DNA of 64,000 bases from Spongiimicrobium salis (GCF_043678055.1 NZ_JBHEQA010000001.1:1612001-1676000), one strand, 5' to 3'; positions 1-9,751 are shown, counted from the stretch's first letter. Notes: generated from the sequence alone by a model not told the origin. Translations and numbers: made by a program.

Positions 1-54
1 GGACAGGCGTTGGAAGCTTGTCATGCTTTTGCTATTTATTGGGAGAAAAAGTGA
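1..54 (+). CDS. possible 3' end of a gene cut by the window edge
   Basis: Frame 1 is open from the first base to a TGA at 52-54 and reads as a short helical tail ending in YWEKK. The region after it turns AT-rich and non-coding and then meets the convergent DUF2892 gene, which is how the end of a real gene would look. Eighteen codons are too few to name a family, and chance cannot be excluded. Confidence 0.25.
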   Translation, partial: GQALEACHAFAIYWEKK

Positions 55-129
55 ACGGAGGAAATACCTCTCTTCGGAGATATTCTCTTAAAAGTGCATG
101 GCTCCCAATAATTGCTAAAGTGAGTGCGA

Positions 130-336
130 TTACTCTTTTACTTTACAGGTATTTAATCCGAAAATGGAATATAAAGGACAAAAACTCATAAAGCTGGTCA
201 AAACAAAAACACCGGAAAGGGTCAGGAGTACGTAGGCCAAAGTGCCACTTATAACATTTGTAAAGTACAGTGTTATAACAATCAGTGCGAGGATGATACG
301 CACAATGCGGTCTGTGCCGCCCATATTCTTTTTCAT
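130..336 (-). CDS. DUF2892 (YgaP-like) small membrane protein
   Basis: The 68-residue product has the layout of the DUF2892 family: an MKKNMGGTDRIVR-type start followed by two hydrophobic segments (about residues 12-30 and 32-52) joined by a short turn, then FCPLYSIFGLNTC near the end. The family is an inner-membrane helical hairpin; in E. coli YgaP it is fused to a rhodanese domain, so a role in sulfane-sulfur handling or export is often supposed but is not shown here. Length fits the family. The gene is alone on its strand; a Crp/Fnr-like inverted repeat lies upstream at 429-444 and a near-consensus -7 box at 400-407. Two exported rhodaneses at 27100-27986 carry the same upstream arrangement, which suggests co-regulation. 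Confidence 0.85.
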   Translation of the reverse strand: MKKNMGGTDRIVRIILALIVITLYFTNVISGTLAYVLLTLSGVFVLTSFMSFCPLYSIFGLNTCKVKE

Positions 337-399
337 AAGATAAGAGTTTAAATGATTATCAATTTCATTTGGAGGAATGCAAAATGCTTCGCCAAAGTT

Positions 400-407
400 T
401 AAAGGTA
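400..407 (-). promoter_or_regulatory. candidate -7 promoter box (TACCTTTA) for the DUF2892 gene
   Basis: Read on the minus strand this is TACCTTTA, one mismatch from the Bacteroidota -7 consensus TAnnTTTG. It sits 64 bases upstream of the DUF2892 start codon. Its 3' edge is 36.5 bases from the centre of the inverted repeat at 429-444, the same distance as at the rhodanese promoter (28009-28016). Confidence 0.4.
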
Positions 408-428
408 ATTTATTTGCAATGAGCGGTT

Positions 429-444
429 TGTAACAATGGTTACA
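429..444. promoter_or_regulatory. Crp/Fnr-like inverted repeat upstream of DUF2892
   Basis: TGTAAC-AATG-GTTACA is a perfect 6-4-6 inverted repeat, the size and spacing expected for a Crp/Fnr-family dimer. It is centred about 43 bases upstream of the start site implied by the -7 box, which suits class II activation. A second copy of the core, GTAAC-N4-GTTAC, lies before the rhodanese pair at 28039-28052. No Crp/Fnr gene is in the window, so the regulator is unknown. Confidence 0.45.
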
Positions 445-762
445 TTGGATTGAAGCCTATGTGGTTGTGAATTGAAATACGTTTTTGAAGCTTTTAGGCA
501 AATTTTAGGGCTCGAAATGTTCATTTGAATCACCTCGTTAATGTAGCCAACATTATATTTTTGCATTGTGTATATATTAGTGTACCACTTATACAATTTT
601 TATGGCAATTCTTACATTTTATACTTATATTGTAGGAAAATGAGTTGGTTTCCGTAGTTTCGATATGTCGCTTTCCTAAAAGCAGAATGAGAGCCGTTGG
701 AATACGACATCTTCCCCCTTCAGTTCCCCCAAGGATTACATACGGTTTAATATATCGAAGAA
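445..762. other. non-coding leader region ahead of the giant-protein operon
   Basis: I find no convincing gene here; the short reading frames are rich in unlikely composition and overlap both ends. The stretch must contain the promoter of the 763 operon. The only candidate box is TAGTTTCG at 655-662, one mismatch from TAnnTTTG, which would leave a leader of roughly 90 bases. No clear -33 partner is seen. Confidence 0.3.
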
Positions 763-3273
763 ATGCCTTGGACTTCATTAGAAAATAGAGTGAATAACTT
801 ACCGCTTATTTTAGCGGGACCCATATTGCGTAGGGTAGAGCCGCATAGTGTGAGTATTTGGGTGGCCTTATCCAAACCCAGCACTATTGGCCTGCATCTC
901 ACACCGGGTATTGTAGATACGGGAGCTGGTTCCGGATTGTTTGACAATAGCGGAGCAACACATACGGCAACGACTTCCACCAAGCGTATTGGAGCGCATT
1001 TACATTTGGCTATGGTAACCCTTACTATTCCAGAAACCCAAGTGGCCTTAACACCGCAAACCTTATATTCCTACAACCTTATCTTTATTGGTGATGGTCC
1101 TACCAAAGACCTAAAATCCCTAGGTTTGTTGAAGGATAAAACATCCCACCCCAAACATTTGGCTTTGGGATATCAGCCTAGATTACTTCCCAATTTTGTG
1201 ACAGCCCCCATTGCACTAGATCATTTAAATATTTTGCATACCTCATGCAGGAAGGCACACGGTTTGGGAAATGTGGATGCCATGCAGGGAATCGACGTTT
1301 TAATAAAAAAAGCAGGAACAGATCCCTTCAAAAGGCCACACCAGCTTTTTCTTACGGGAGACCAAGTCTACGCAGATGACATTGCAATGCCCTTATTACC
1401 CATGCTAACGGATGCCGGGAAGGTGCTCTTGGGGAAAAATGAAAAAATGCCGCTGAGCGCTGCTGAGGATATCGAAGTTAATTTAAGCAATCTTCCTACG
1501 GCCAGGCGAATGAAAACCACGCTTAAAACAGCAAACTTCACCAGTACGGCCGCAAGCTGTCATGCCTTTTCTTTTGGAGAGTATTGTGCCTTGTATCTGT
1601 TTTATTGGTCCAATGCATTGTGGACAGAGGACCTTCCTGAGGACAGCCTGGCCTTGACCGAACCAGTACCGGCACCATCCAAGCCGGAAATCCTCTCCAA
1701 GCTTCCTGCAGACGATGATTCGGATGACGATGAAGAGGACACTCCCGCAGAACGCCAAGAAAAACGACAAAAAAAAGTAGATGCTTTAAAGGAAAAATTC
1801 AAGGAAGAAAAGGAACACTTAAAGGCGTTCACCAAAGCCCTGCCTAAAGTGATGCGTTTATTGGCCAATGTTCCCGTGTATATGATGTTCGATGACCATG
1901 AGGTCACAGATGATTGGAATCTTACCGCCCAATGGCGAAGCGATGTATTGGCAGCTCCCTTTGGAAAACGGGTTTTGCGAAATGGACTATTGAGCTTTGC
2001 CCTATTCCAGGCATGGGGCAATATGCCGAAGTACTACGAAAGTGGTATTGGTGCCGAAATTTTGGAAAAAGCAGAAGCTCTTTTCCCCAATAGCGCAGCC
2101 GAAGGACCCGTAGCGGCCCCTGGGGATCGTTTGGACACTATTTTTGGTCTTGCGAATGCCGATTCTTTGGTACAGTGGCATTTTACGGTAAAAAGTGGTC
2201 CAACCAATACGGCGGTACTGGATAGTAGAACCCAAAGAGAACTCAAAGGAAAATATAGCCCTCCTGGACTGATTAAATTAAGTTCATTGCTAGAACAACT
2301 ACCACAAACCCTTATTCCAACGGCTGGTGCCGAAGTACTCTTGGTAGTGGCAACGGCACCTGTTTTAGGGTTAGGAATTTTTGAAGAACTCCTGCAACCC
2401 ATAGCTTCCCGCATTGTAGATGTGGTACATCACTTTAAAAAACCTGGACCGGATGAAAAATTGATCAAAGGGCACGAAGATTTCGATGTGGAAGCATGGG
2501 GATTAAATCCAAAGAACTTGGAACAGTTCCTAGCACACCTCCAGCCCTTTAAAAAAGTAGTCTTTCTCTCTGGAGATGTGCATTACGGATTTACCACTAA
2601 AATGGAATATTGGAAGAAAAACGAAGCAACAACCAGCAATTTTGTTCAATTAGTGGCAAGCGGAGCAAAGAATGAGATTGAAGGTTGGAAACGCAGTATT
2701 CTTCCCAATGCTACCAGTCAAAAGATCTTTGAACAGGCTTATATTCCCATGGAACGGAAAGGTTGGAAGAACGCCACTACCCTTATCGAGGAAGTGGATG
2801 TACCCGATGGAAGGGTAATACCCCATGGGATGCGGGTACGTTTAAATGATAATCCCGTGCTGCTTCCTACCTCCGGCTGGCCAGAAGGAACACAACTTGC
2901 TGTTCCTTCGGATTGGTCTTGGCGCTTGGAATTCGTACTAGATGAACGCGCCGATGAAGACCGTCCGACCAAAGCACAACTCCCCTTTGGCGATACCGAT
3001 ATTGACCCTGCAGATGCCGGAATGGGATACGCCAAAGTTTTACAGCGTCACGAGAAGTTTTTCAAGAATAATTTTTCCAGAAGAATCAATTGGAATGCCA
3101 ATATTGGCAAAGTAACATTTTCCGGTACGGGGACTACATTGAAGGTAAAACATCAACTTTATTTTTACCATCCCCAGGAACCACAGCCCAATGATCCCCA
3201 ACCTTATATGGAATTTGAAGCAGCCTTGACGCCAAGCGATGCCCAGGAACCCGTAATACCGAGAGCCTTATGA
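763..3273 (+). CDS. PhoD-like metallophosphoesterase (alkaline phosphatase D family)
   Basis: First gene of the giant-protein operon. The 836-residue product carries the metal-site motifs of PhoD-like phosphoesterases in the right order: LTGDQVYADD at about residue 196, a FDDHEVTDDWN block at about 375, and LSGDVHYGF at about 602. The N-terminal part (PLILAGPILRRVEPHSVSIW) resembles the PhoD N-terminal beta domain. Known relatives hydrolyse phosphomono- or diesters with a two-metal centre. Two differences from classical PhoD stand out: there is no signal peptide or twin-arginine motif, and a highly charged, probably coiled-coil insert (about residues 315-355, starting with an Asp/Glu run and continuing into Lys/Glu heptads) sits between the first and second metal motif. 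The stop overlaps the next start by four bases (ATGA), so the product is likely made together with the DUF6603 protein. Substrate unknown. Confidence 0.85.
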   Translation: MPWTSLENRVNNLPLILAGPILRRVEPHSVSIWVALSKPSTIGLHLTPGIVDTGAGSGLFDNSGATHTATTSTKRIGAHLHLAMVTLTIPETQVALTPQTLYSYNLIFIGDGPTKDLKSLGLLKDKTSHPKHLALGYQPRLLPNFVTAPIALDHLNILHTSCRKAHGLGNVDAMQGIDVLIKKAGTDPFKRPHQLFLTGDQVYADDIAMPLLPMLTDAGKVLLGKNEKMPLSAAEDIEVNLSNLPTARRMKTTLKTANFTSTAASCHAFSFGEYCALYLFYWSNALWTEDLPEDSLALTEPVPAPSKPEILSKLPADDDSDDDEEDTPAERQEKRQKKVDALKEKFKEEKEHLKAFTKALPKVMRLLANVPVYMMFDDHEVTDDWNLTAQWRSDVLAAPFGKRVLRNGLLSFALFQAWGNMPKYYESGIGAEILEKAEALFPNSAAEGPVAAPGDRLDTIFGLANADSLVQWHFTVKSGPTNTAVLDSRTQRELKGKYSPPGLIKLSSLLEQLPQTLIPTAGAEVLLVVATAPVLGLGIFEELLQPIASRIVDVVHHFKKPGPDEKLIKGHEDFDVEAWGLNPKNLEQFLAHLQPFKKVVFLSGDVHYGFTTKMEYWKKNEATTSNFVQLVASGAKNEIEGWKRSILPNATSQKIFEQAYIPMERKGWKNATTLIEEVDVPDGRVIPHGMRVRLNDNPVLLPTSGWPEGTQLAVPSDWSWRLEFVLDERADEDRPTKAQLPFGDTDIDPADAGMGYAKVLQRHEKFFKNNFSRRINWNANIGKVTFSGTGTTLKVKHQLYFYHPQEPQPNDPQPYMEFEAALTPSDAQEPVIPRAL

Positions 3274-6200
3274 GTAATGTATTGCACGAGCTGGGAAAAG
3301 GGTTTTCCCAAATATTGGAACCGGTAAAGGCGCTGGCAGAAGATGAGCACTTAAGACGCGACTTTTTAAGAACGCTGGGCCATCCCTTAGGAGAAGGAAA
3401 TGCTACTCCGGATATTAATTTGCCTCCCAATATTTTTGATGAGGTTGCTGCTTTTGGGGATGAAAACACCGAGGACACCGATTTAGAGAAATTCTATGAA
3501 CTTTTAGAGGACATTCTAAAAATTGTAGATGCCATGGAATCCTTCATCATGGCCGTAAAGACGGAGCATCCAGACATAATCGTGAATGAAATGTTGGCCA
3601 CTTGGCTCAATTTGCTCCTACTGGGGCATGTGCGGGTACAGAACCCTGGGGCCTATGTTATTTTTGAAGCTTTGGGAATCGTTCAAGAGCATGCTATACA
3701 TTATGGGGGCATTTACAATATGTTTGGGGATAGTGGAGGCTATCTGAACTCACTTTATGATGGTGTATTTACTTGGGATACTCCAGAACATGTCCAAAAC
3801 TTTTCCAATGGCTTACTTTTTCCAATTTTAGGATTGGGTGTTTTTGGTTTTTGGTTAAAAATGCCTTTCCAACACGGTTGGGAAGCCGATCCCGAATCCA
3901 ATTCCCCGATAGCCGATGCGGCTTCCTTGGCGGCCATGACTTTTGCCTTAAAAGGAAAAACCGATGATGGCAATGGAAATAAGGTAAAAGGAGAACTCGT
4001 TTTTTCATTGGCGCCAGTCCCTAGAAGCCATGGAGGCCCTGGAATGTTGGTTCGGATCAATGGTTCGGGAGGCTTGAGCACAAAATTTGAAAATAGCTCC
4101 AGTAGCTTCCTCAAGAAATTTAAATTAGATATTGATGTAGATGCCCCAGATATCCTTCTTTCGTTAGGAGATTTAGGAAATGTTCCCGGATCCACGGGAG
4201 GTGGGGTAAGCATGAAGCTCGTCTATACGCATAAAGGGGAGCCTTTGTTTGGAAATCCCAATGGCACTCATTTTAAATTGGGCAAAATAGGAGGTGAAGC
4301 CAAAGTTTCTGTACGAAATGAAGAGGATGACTATAAATTTAAACTGTTTACCGAAAAGAACAGTTTAGTGATTAAAGGAGGTGATGGCTTTCTTTCTGCT
4401 ATTCTTCCACCAGAGGGTTTAAAAACAGTATTTGATCTGGCGATAGGCTATTCCAAAAAGAAAGGGTTTTTTATTGAAGGAGGGGCAAAACTCTTTTTCA
4501 CCTTCCCGATCCATAAAGATTTGGGACCCTTGCGATTAAATACCTTAATGCTGGGTATAAAAGCGGGAAATAAAGAAAAACAAGCCTTGTTTGCCCTGGA
4601 AACCTCCATTGGTTTTACAGTAACATTAGGTCCGGTAGTTGCGGTAGTAGACCAAATAGGTTTGGAGGCCAAGGTCAATGAAACGGAAGCGGGAGGCAGT
4701 TCCGTTAAATTTAAACCGCCCAATGGGGTGGGAATTTCTGTGGATGCCAAGGTCGTTAAAGGAGGAGGGTATTTGTTCTTTGATCCGGACAATGAGCGTT
4801 ATGCGGGTGCTTTACAGCTTAAAATTTTCGATAAATATGTCTTAACGGCCATAGGATTGATTACCACGCGCTTGCCAGATGGTGAAAAAGGATTTTCCAT
4901 GTTGCTGCTGGTGAGTTTGGAGTTTGAACCGGCTATTCAGCTCGGGATGGGCTTTTCTTGGGGTGGAATAGGTCTTATTATAGGATATAACAGAAGTATA
5001 CAGGTAGAAGCACTACGCGCGGGAATCAAAAACAATACTCTGGATCACATTTTATTTCCGGAGAATGTCATCGCCAATATTTCCCAGATCATTAGTGATT
5101 TAAGAGCCATTTTCCCGCCGAAGAGAGATCAATTCGTGATCGGATTAATGGCCAAGATCAATTGGGGCGTTCCCACCTTGTTAACTATCGAGTTAGGCTT
5201 GGTCGTGGAGTTTAAGAACCCTGTCCGCCTTGCCATTTTAGGAGTGATCAAAGCGGCGCTGCCAGATCCGGAAAAAGCGGTTCTTATTCTACAGGTAAAC
5301 TTTTTGGGCATTATAGACTTTGAGAACAAAGAACTTTCTTTTGATGCCAGTATCTTTAATTCGCGTTTATTGGCCTTTACCCTCGAAGGTGATATGGCCT
5401 TGCGAATCAGTTGGGGGGAACAAAAAGATTTTCTGCTTTCCGTAGGAGGGTTCCATCCCTCTTTTACACCGCCTGCCCGGTATAACCTGGGGAACATGAA
5501 ACGGATTACCCTTAGCCTTTTGACAGGTAACCCCAAACTTACGCTGACCAATTATTTTGCCATTACCTCCAATACCGTGCAATTTGGTGCAGCGATAGAT
5601 TTCTTGTTTAAGATTTCAAAATTCAGGGTCGTTGGATACCTGGGCTTCGATGTCTTGTTTCAATTTTCACCTTTCCGCTTTATTGCTGGAATCCGTGCCG
5701 GAATAGAAGTGCGTTTGGGAAGTCGTACCCTTTTTGCCATTGGTCTGGAATTTGAGTTGGCAGGGCCCGAGCCATGGTCGGCCAGGGGAACGGCGAAGTT
5801 TAAAATTCTGTTCTTCTCTTTTAAAGTACGCTTCAATAAGAATTGGGGGAACGAGGCCGATGGTATCGAAACTTCGGTTTCATTGCTACAACCCATGATG
5901 CGGGAATTGGAAGATCAAAGTAGTTGGACCGCAGTATTGCCAGCACGTAGATTCCAATTGGTAAGCCTTAAGGAAATGGAAGATCAGGAGGGCGTGGTAC
6001 GGCTGGCCCCTATGGGAAGTCTGCGGATTCAGCAAAAGGTAATGCCTTTTGAAGTCGGTGTTAGCAAGTACGGGCAATACAAGGTGCAGGATATTTCCAT
6101 GGCCACCATAAAAGCTGTGCATATTTCAGGGATTCCCTTGGCGTTTCGGATGATCAAAGGCAGCTTTGCCCCATCCAACTATAAGGATATGGAAGATGAT

Positions 6201-6680
6201 GATAAGCTAAAATCACCCTCTTTCGTGGAAGAGAAAAATGGGGTACAGCTTAGTGATACGGAAAGCATGACCATGGAATACGCCATTAATCGCCCGGTAA
6301 CCTATGAAGTTAGGGCTTCTGACTTTGATCGGGCTTCCGAAAAATCTTATGAGTTGTCACAATCCCTAAAATTGGGCTTGTTTCAAGATGAACAATTGCT
6401 CTTTGGGAAAATGTCTAAAGGTGGAGCCATTGCAAATTCCCCATTGTCGCGGACGAATATGGCCAATAAACAGGTATTGACCGGGAAATCGGTACAGTTG
6501 GGACAACCGGGGTACACCATTGTAAATACCAAGGATTTAGTCAAGGCTAAACAAACAGATTTTACCGTGGGGAGCAAGGCTGAAGCAGATGATCGATTAA
6601 AAAGCTTGTTAAGAGCCAACCCCAGTTTAAGAGGAACACTACAGGTAGTGCCCGAGGATGAATTGGAATTGGTAGAATAA
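3270..6680 (+). CDS. DUF6603-like giant beta-rich protein, copy 1
   Basis: The 1136-residue protein has a helical N-terminal region (about residues 1-170) and a long middle region of alternating hydrophobic strands with the signature blocks I know from DUF6603: KGGGYLFFDPDNERYAGAL (about 495-513), AIGLITTRLPDG, ISDLRAIFPP, SVGGFHPSF, YFAITSNTVQFGA and GFDVLFQFSPFRFIAGI. The C-terminal 250 residues are more variable and end in a short conserved tail (LQVVPEDEL). No signal peptide or membrane helix is evident. It is a clear paralogue of the protein encoded at 9754-13188. No biochemical function is established for the family as far as I know. The start overlaps the phosphoesterase stop, and 24 bases separate it from the next gene. 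The family name is from memory of the motifs and should be verified. Confidence 0.75.
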   Translation: MSNVLHELGKGFSQILEPVKALAEDEHLRRDFLRTLGHPLGEGNATPDINLPPNIFDEVAAFGDENTEDTDLEKFYELLEDILKIVDAMESFIMAVKTEHPDIIVNEMLATWLNLLLLGHVRVQNPGAYVIFEALGIVQEHAIHYGGIYNMFGDSGGYLNSLYDGVFTWDTPEHVQNFSNGLLFPILGLGVFGFWLKMPFQHGWEADPESNSPIADAASLAAMTFALKGKTDDGNGNKVKGELVFSLAPVPRSHGGPGMLVRINGSGGLSTKFENSSSSFLKKFKLDIDVDAPDILLSLGDLGNVPGSTGGGVSMKLVYTHKGEPLFGNPNGTHFKLGKIGGEAKVSVRNEEDDYKFKLFTEKNSLVIKGGDGFLSAILPPEGLKTVFDLAIGYSKKKGFFIEGGAKLFFTFPIHKDLGPLRLNTLMLGIKAGNKEKQALFALETSIGFTVTLGPVVAVVDQIGLEAKVNETEAGGSSVKFKPPNGVGISVDAKVVKGGGYLFFDPDNERYAGALQLKIFDKYVLTAIGLITTRLPDGEKGFSMLLLVSLEFEPAIQLGMGFSWGGIGLIIGYNRSIQVEALRAGIKNNTLDHILFPENVIANISQIISDLRAIFPPKRDQFVIGLMAKINWGVPTLLTIELGLVVEFKNPVRLAILGVIKAALPDPEKAVLILQVNFLGIIDFENKELSFDASIFNSRLLAFTLEGDMALRISWGEQKDFLLSVGGFHPSFTPPARYNLGNMKRITLSLLTGNPKLTLTNYFAITSNTVQFGAAIDFLFKISKFRVVGYLGFDVLFQFSPFRFIAGIRAGIEVRLGSRTLFAIGLEFELAGPEPWSARGTAKFKILFFSFKVRFNKNWGNEADGIETSVSLLQPMMRELEDQSSWTAVLPARRFQLVSLKEMEDQEGVVRLAPMGSLRIQQKVMPFEVGVSKYGQYKVQDISMATIKAVHISGIPLAFRMIKGSFAPSNYKDMEDDDKLKSPSFVEEKNGVQLSDTESMTMEYAINRPVTYEVRASDFDRASEKSYELSQSLKLGLFQDEQLLFGKMSKGGAIANSPLSRTNMANKQVLTGKSVQLGQPGYTIVNTKDLVKAKQTDFTVGSKAEADDRLKSLLRANPSLRGTLQVVPEDELELVE

Positions 6681-6704
6681 ATAGTATAAGAAAAAATAAG
6701 GTCA

Positions 6705-7682
6705 ATGGCCGTTCGTAAAACAGAAAGTAGATTGCCTTTTGATTTATCCCCGGAAGATTTGGGACAGGCTGTCCAATCCGCCGATGGAAAAGTGGTCCTA
6801 GTGAGTTTCCTCTCCTCGCCGATTGTCGTGAACCGTCTTCAGCAATACGTGGTTTTTGTTACAGATACTACACTGGCGGGTCAAGTAAGTTCGTATGAAT
6901 GGGAGTTTCAAAATGGGGATGATACGGTAAACCAGCAATCCTCATTTGGTGAGATAAGCTATACTCCACCTTCTGCTGCAGATTTAAGGGTTACTGTAAG
7001 GGTTTTGGACGATAGCGCTGCGATAAAGGGAACGGTAGTGTTAAATCAAGCGGTAGTACAGACCAATGAAGCACTTGAAGGTATGATCCAGGATGCGGCC
7101 AATGCACCAGGCCCCGGTATTGGGAATATCGATGTGGCCAGGGAGTTGGTAAACGATCATAATATCTATTATCAAAATGTAGCTCTTCAAAACCCGGAAA
7201 ATGGAAATGGATTCAAGCGCTTTGTTTTTAGCATGGCCTGTGAAGGCATCGCTTCCCAAAGCCCAGATGAACGAAAGAACCATGCAGAAGCTCTGGCGGA
7301 ATCGATCAATGGAGATACTGAGGATTTTGTTAGGCAGAGTATGGGAGGTAAGGGCGTCTGCGCTATTCGAATGGTAGTTTTGGCGATGATCGTTGAAAAT
7401 GGTTTGGCTTGGACAGAACTTCCCGAAAATGGGAGTCAGCGAGCCGCGGCAGAACAGGAACTAAGAGAAAACATAGCTCAGTTGGAGGAAAATGTAAAAA
7501 TAGATTTGTTCAATCTGCTGCGCTTTCCCAAGAGCAATATTGTGCAATGTGGACGCATTTTGGAAGCCTTGCGCGATCGGTATTTTAATGGGACCAATTT
7601 TACGGATGTTTTGGAAGGTATGTCCGGGACACGGGCTTTTTGGATCAATAAACATTACAAAGAAGGACCCGTGGTACATTAA
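6705..7682 (+). CDS. PKD/Ig-like plus helical protein of the giant-protein operon
   Basis: I do not recognise a named family. Residues about 30-110 read as an immunoglobulin-like or PKD-type sandwich (VLVSFLSSPIVV, a central SYEWEFQNGDD strand, SYTPPSAADLRVTVRVLDD). Residues about 120-325 are mainly helical, with VARELVNDHNIYYQNVALQNP, a block GGKGVCAIRMVVLAMI and several Glu/Leu-rich helices. There is no signal peptide, unusual for a PKD-like domain, which agrees with the rest of the operon. It lies between the first DUF6603-like gene (24-base gap) and the proline-rich protein (62-base gap), so a partner or adaptor role in one complex is an inference from position only. Confidence 0.7.
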   Translation: MAVRKTESRLPFDLSPEDLGQAVQSADGKVVLVSFLSSPIVVNRLQQYVVFVTDTTLAGQVSSYEWEFQNGDDTVNQQSSFGEISYTPPSAADLRVTVRVLDDSAAIKGTVVLNQAVVQTNEALEGMIQDAANAPGPGIGNIDVARELVNDHNIYYQNVALQNPENGNGFKRFVFSMACEGIASQSPDERKNHAEALAESINGDTEDFVRQSMGGKGVCAIRMVVLAMIVENGLAWTELPENGSQRAAAEQELRENIAQLEENVKIDLFNLLRFPKSNIVQCGRILEALRDRYFNGTNFTDVLEGMSGTRAFWINKHYKEGPVVH

Positions 7683-7744
7683 ATAAGGATTATAGAGGGA
7701 TGTTAAAACGCATATTCCTATAGAAAATGAATTTGAACTAAACT

Positions 7745-9751
7745 ATGTGTAAATCAACAAAAGGGACACAATCGGCAAAGAATGCTGCCATAATGGACAT
7801 ACCACCTAATACGGCACCTGGAGATCCTGGAGGTGATCCAACACCAGTGCCTGTACCTGATCCAACTCCGCCTATCACAATCTTGAGGGAACACGTTCCG
7901 GATTTGGTTTTTATAATTCCGGGAGCGGAACCCACTGTCCAGGGCGCTGTAGATTTTCACGAGTTTTTCGGTTTTAGAGGAGCAAGATTGAAGCGCTTCA
8001 GTTCCATTGAGAATATGATTGCGCAGTTAGCCGCGAGCACTGAACCACTGAACAGAATACGTATCATAGCTCATGCTGAAATTGAAGGTATTCTTTCCCC
8101 TATGGTAGAAGGAGATACCAGAGTAAATATTGAAAAAACGGAATTGAGAGCATTTTTGCAAGGAGATGGTGCTTGGTTATTTACTAAAATACAATTATTT
8201 CATTTTTTTGGAACAGGCGCAACAGCATCACAAATAGCTGAAATCGTATTAGGGCATATACTAGGAGATGCTACACATCAGGCGGTGCTTGTTCCCTTTG
8301 AATATACCAATATGTCCCATCCAAGGCAAGATTTGATTCGGTTTACCCTTTGTGCACTTACTCCAATGGTGGTACAGGGGAATTTTATTAAAAGGGATGG
8401 TTCAAATTTAAATACCTCCCGTAAAAACGTTTTTATAAGTATTTATGAGAAGATTTTAGAATTATGTCGGCAAAATATAATTGATGGAGATAATTATCCA
8501 GATGTCGCCATAGCACAATTAAACCTCCTTCGTGACGCCATTCGTAGTTTCTCTTTTGCTAACTATGGTTTTACTCCAGGGAGTACAGATATTTCTAGTG
8601 ATACGTTCAGCACTCTTGAACGTTCTATGACTGCTCTTAACAATAACTTTAGAGGAAACCTAGAACAAGTACAAGGACGTTTTTCAAGTTCTTCATGGAT
8701 TGATATACGCGGATGTCGAGCAGGTGTAGATAGAGATTATCTGGTGGCAGTCGGTGAGTTTTTTGGAAGAGCAGCAAATATACCTCATGTAAGTGGCCCA
8801 CGATGGTTTCAAAAGTTTCCTACTACAGGATTTAACCTGTTAGATGATTTTACAGCCATAGAGGAAGTCTTGAACAATGGAATATCTGGACATGATGGCT
8901 TGAACATTTCGGGAACAACGATAAAAAGTGTTTTTGATGACTGGCTAGAGGTGATATTGTATACGGACGCCTATTTTGATGTGTGGCATACAGCTCTTAA
9001 CAAAAAGGCTGCGGAATTTTGCCTTCTGAATTGGCAGGCAACTATTCCGAATTCCATTGTAATTCGTGAGGGAAAACAGCATGGAATTTCCACCTTGAAT
9101 TTTAAGAATACAATAAACCGAATCAAAGCTATTTTTGGAGTCCCTTCTGGAAGTGAACCTAGGGAGAGCACCTTGAATGCCCTCGGAACTTTTGTCAGCA
9201 GTGATTTGCCAGGGCATATGGCTTCCCTGACCAGAGAAATTTCAGATTCGGATACGCTGAGCCCTATTTTTGATGAACTCTTAACTATCTCGCAACAATT
9301 AGCAGCTTCTGTTGTGCCCAATAATGCACCATCCGATTTGGATGCCGATCAACTTAGACAATTTCAAACTGAACTTATAGATTTTATTGATGACAATAGA
9401 CTCCCTCATATTAAATCATTGTTAGCAAATGCACAAACACATATAAATGGCCCTAACGGGAAGTACCACTTATATCTGAGGTTCGGACTGCCAGGAATGA
9501 TTCTTTTTGAGCGAAACTATCGCAGTAACCAAATTTTTGCGCTTACCAGCGAAAAAGACAATGCGTTACGAATTTTTTTAAGGGAAATGTGGGAAGAGGT
9601 GTTGCCAACTCCAAATGCTATTTCCAGCGCACTTTTGGATGACTCACATTCAGATCATAGGGCCATTTCGGCTTTAGCAAATGACCCTTCGGATACCATT
9701 GTTGCGGTGGGACCGATGCCAAATTATATGGAGAATATAGAAAAAACATAA
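7745..9751 (+). CDS. proline-rich protein with a possible caspase/DUF4347-like fold
   Basis: The 668-residue product starts with a low-complexity linker rich in Pro, Gly and Asp (about residues 17-45). Then comes DLVFIIPGAEPT, a helix, the strand IRIIAHAEIEG with His110, and much later the strand SWIDIRGCRAG with Cys324. A hydrophobic strand ending in His and a second ending in a Gly-Cys motif is the order seen in clan CD folds (caspase, CHAT, DUF4347), so I suspect such a domain; the 214-residue separation is long and His is followed by Ala rather than Gly, so the case is not strong. The C-terminal half is helical and unrecognised. The start at 7745 could be replaced by an ATG at 7793. Base composition looks more AT-rich than its neighbours. 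Two bases separate it from the next gene. Confidence 0.6.
   Translation: MCKSTKGTQSAKNAAIMDIPPNTAPGDPGGDPTPVPVPDPTPPITILREHVPDLVFIIPGAEPTVQGAVDFHEFFGFRGARLKRFSSIENMIAQLAASTEPLNRIRIIAHAEIEGILSPMVEGDTRVNIEKTELRAFLQGDGAWLFTKIQLFHFFGTGATASQIAEIVLGHILGDATHQAVLVPFEYTNMSHPRQDLIRFTLCALTPMVVQGNFIKRDGSNLNTSRKNVFISIYEKILELCRQNIIDGDNYPDVAIAQLNLLRDAIRSFSFANYGFTPGSTDISSDTFSTLERSMTALNNNFRGNLEQVQGRFSSSSWIDIRGCRAGVDRDYLVAVGEFFGRAANIPHVSGPRWFQKFPTTGFNLLDDFTAIEEVLNNGISGHDGLNISGTTIKSVFDDWLEVILYTDAYFDVWHTALNKKAAEFCLLNWQATIPNSIVIREGKQHGISTLNFKNTINRIKAIFGVPSGSEPRESTLNALGTFVSSDLPGHMASLTREISDSDTLSPIFDELLTISQQLAASVVPNNAPSDLDADQLRQFQTELIDFIDDNRLPHIKSLLANAQTHINGPNGKYHLYLRFGLPGMILFERNYRSNQIFALTSEKDNALRIFLREMWEEVLPTPNAISSALLDDSHSDHRAISALANDPSDTIVAVGPMPNYMENIEKT

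Noticed and set aside
399..778. Minus-strand open frames between DUF2892 and the phosphoesterase gene
   Set aside because: Poor composition, overlap with the start of the operon and no family resemblance; they cross probable promoter sequence.
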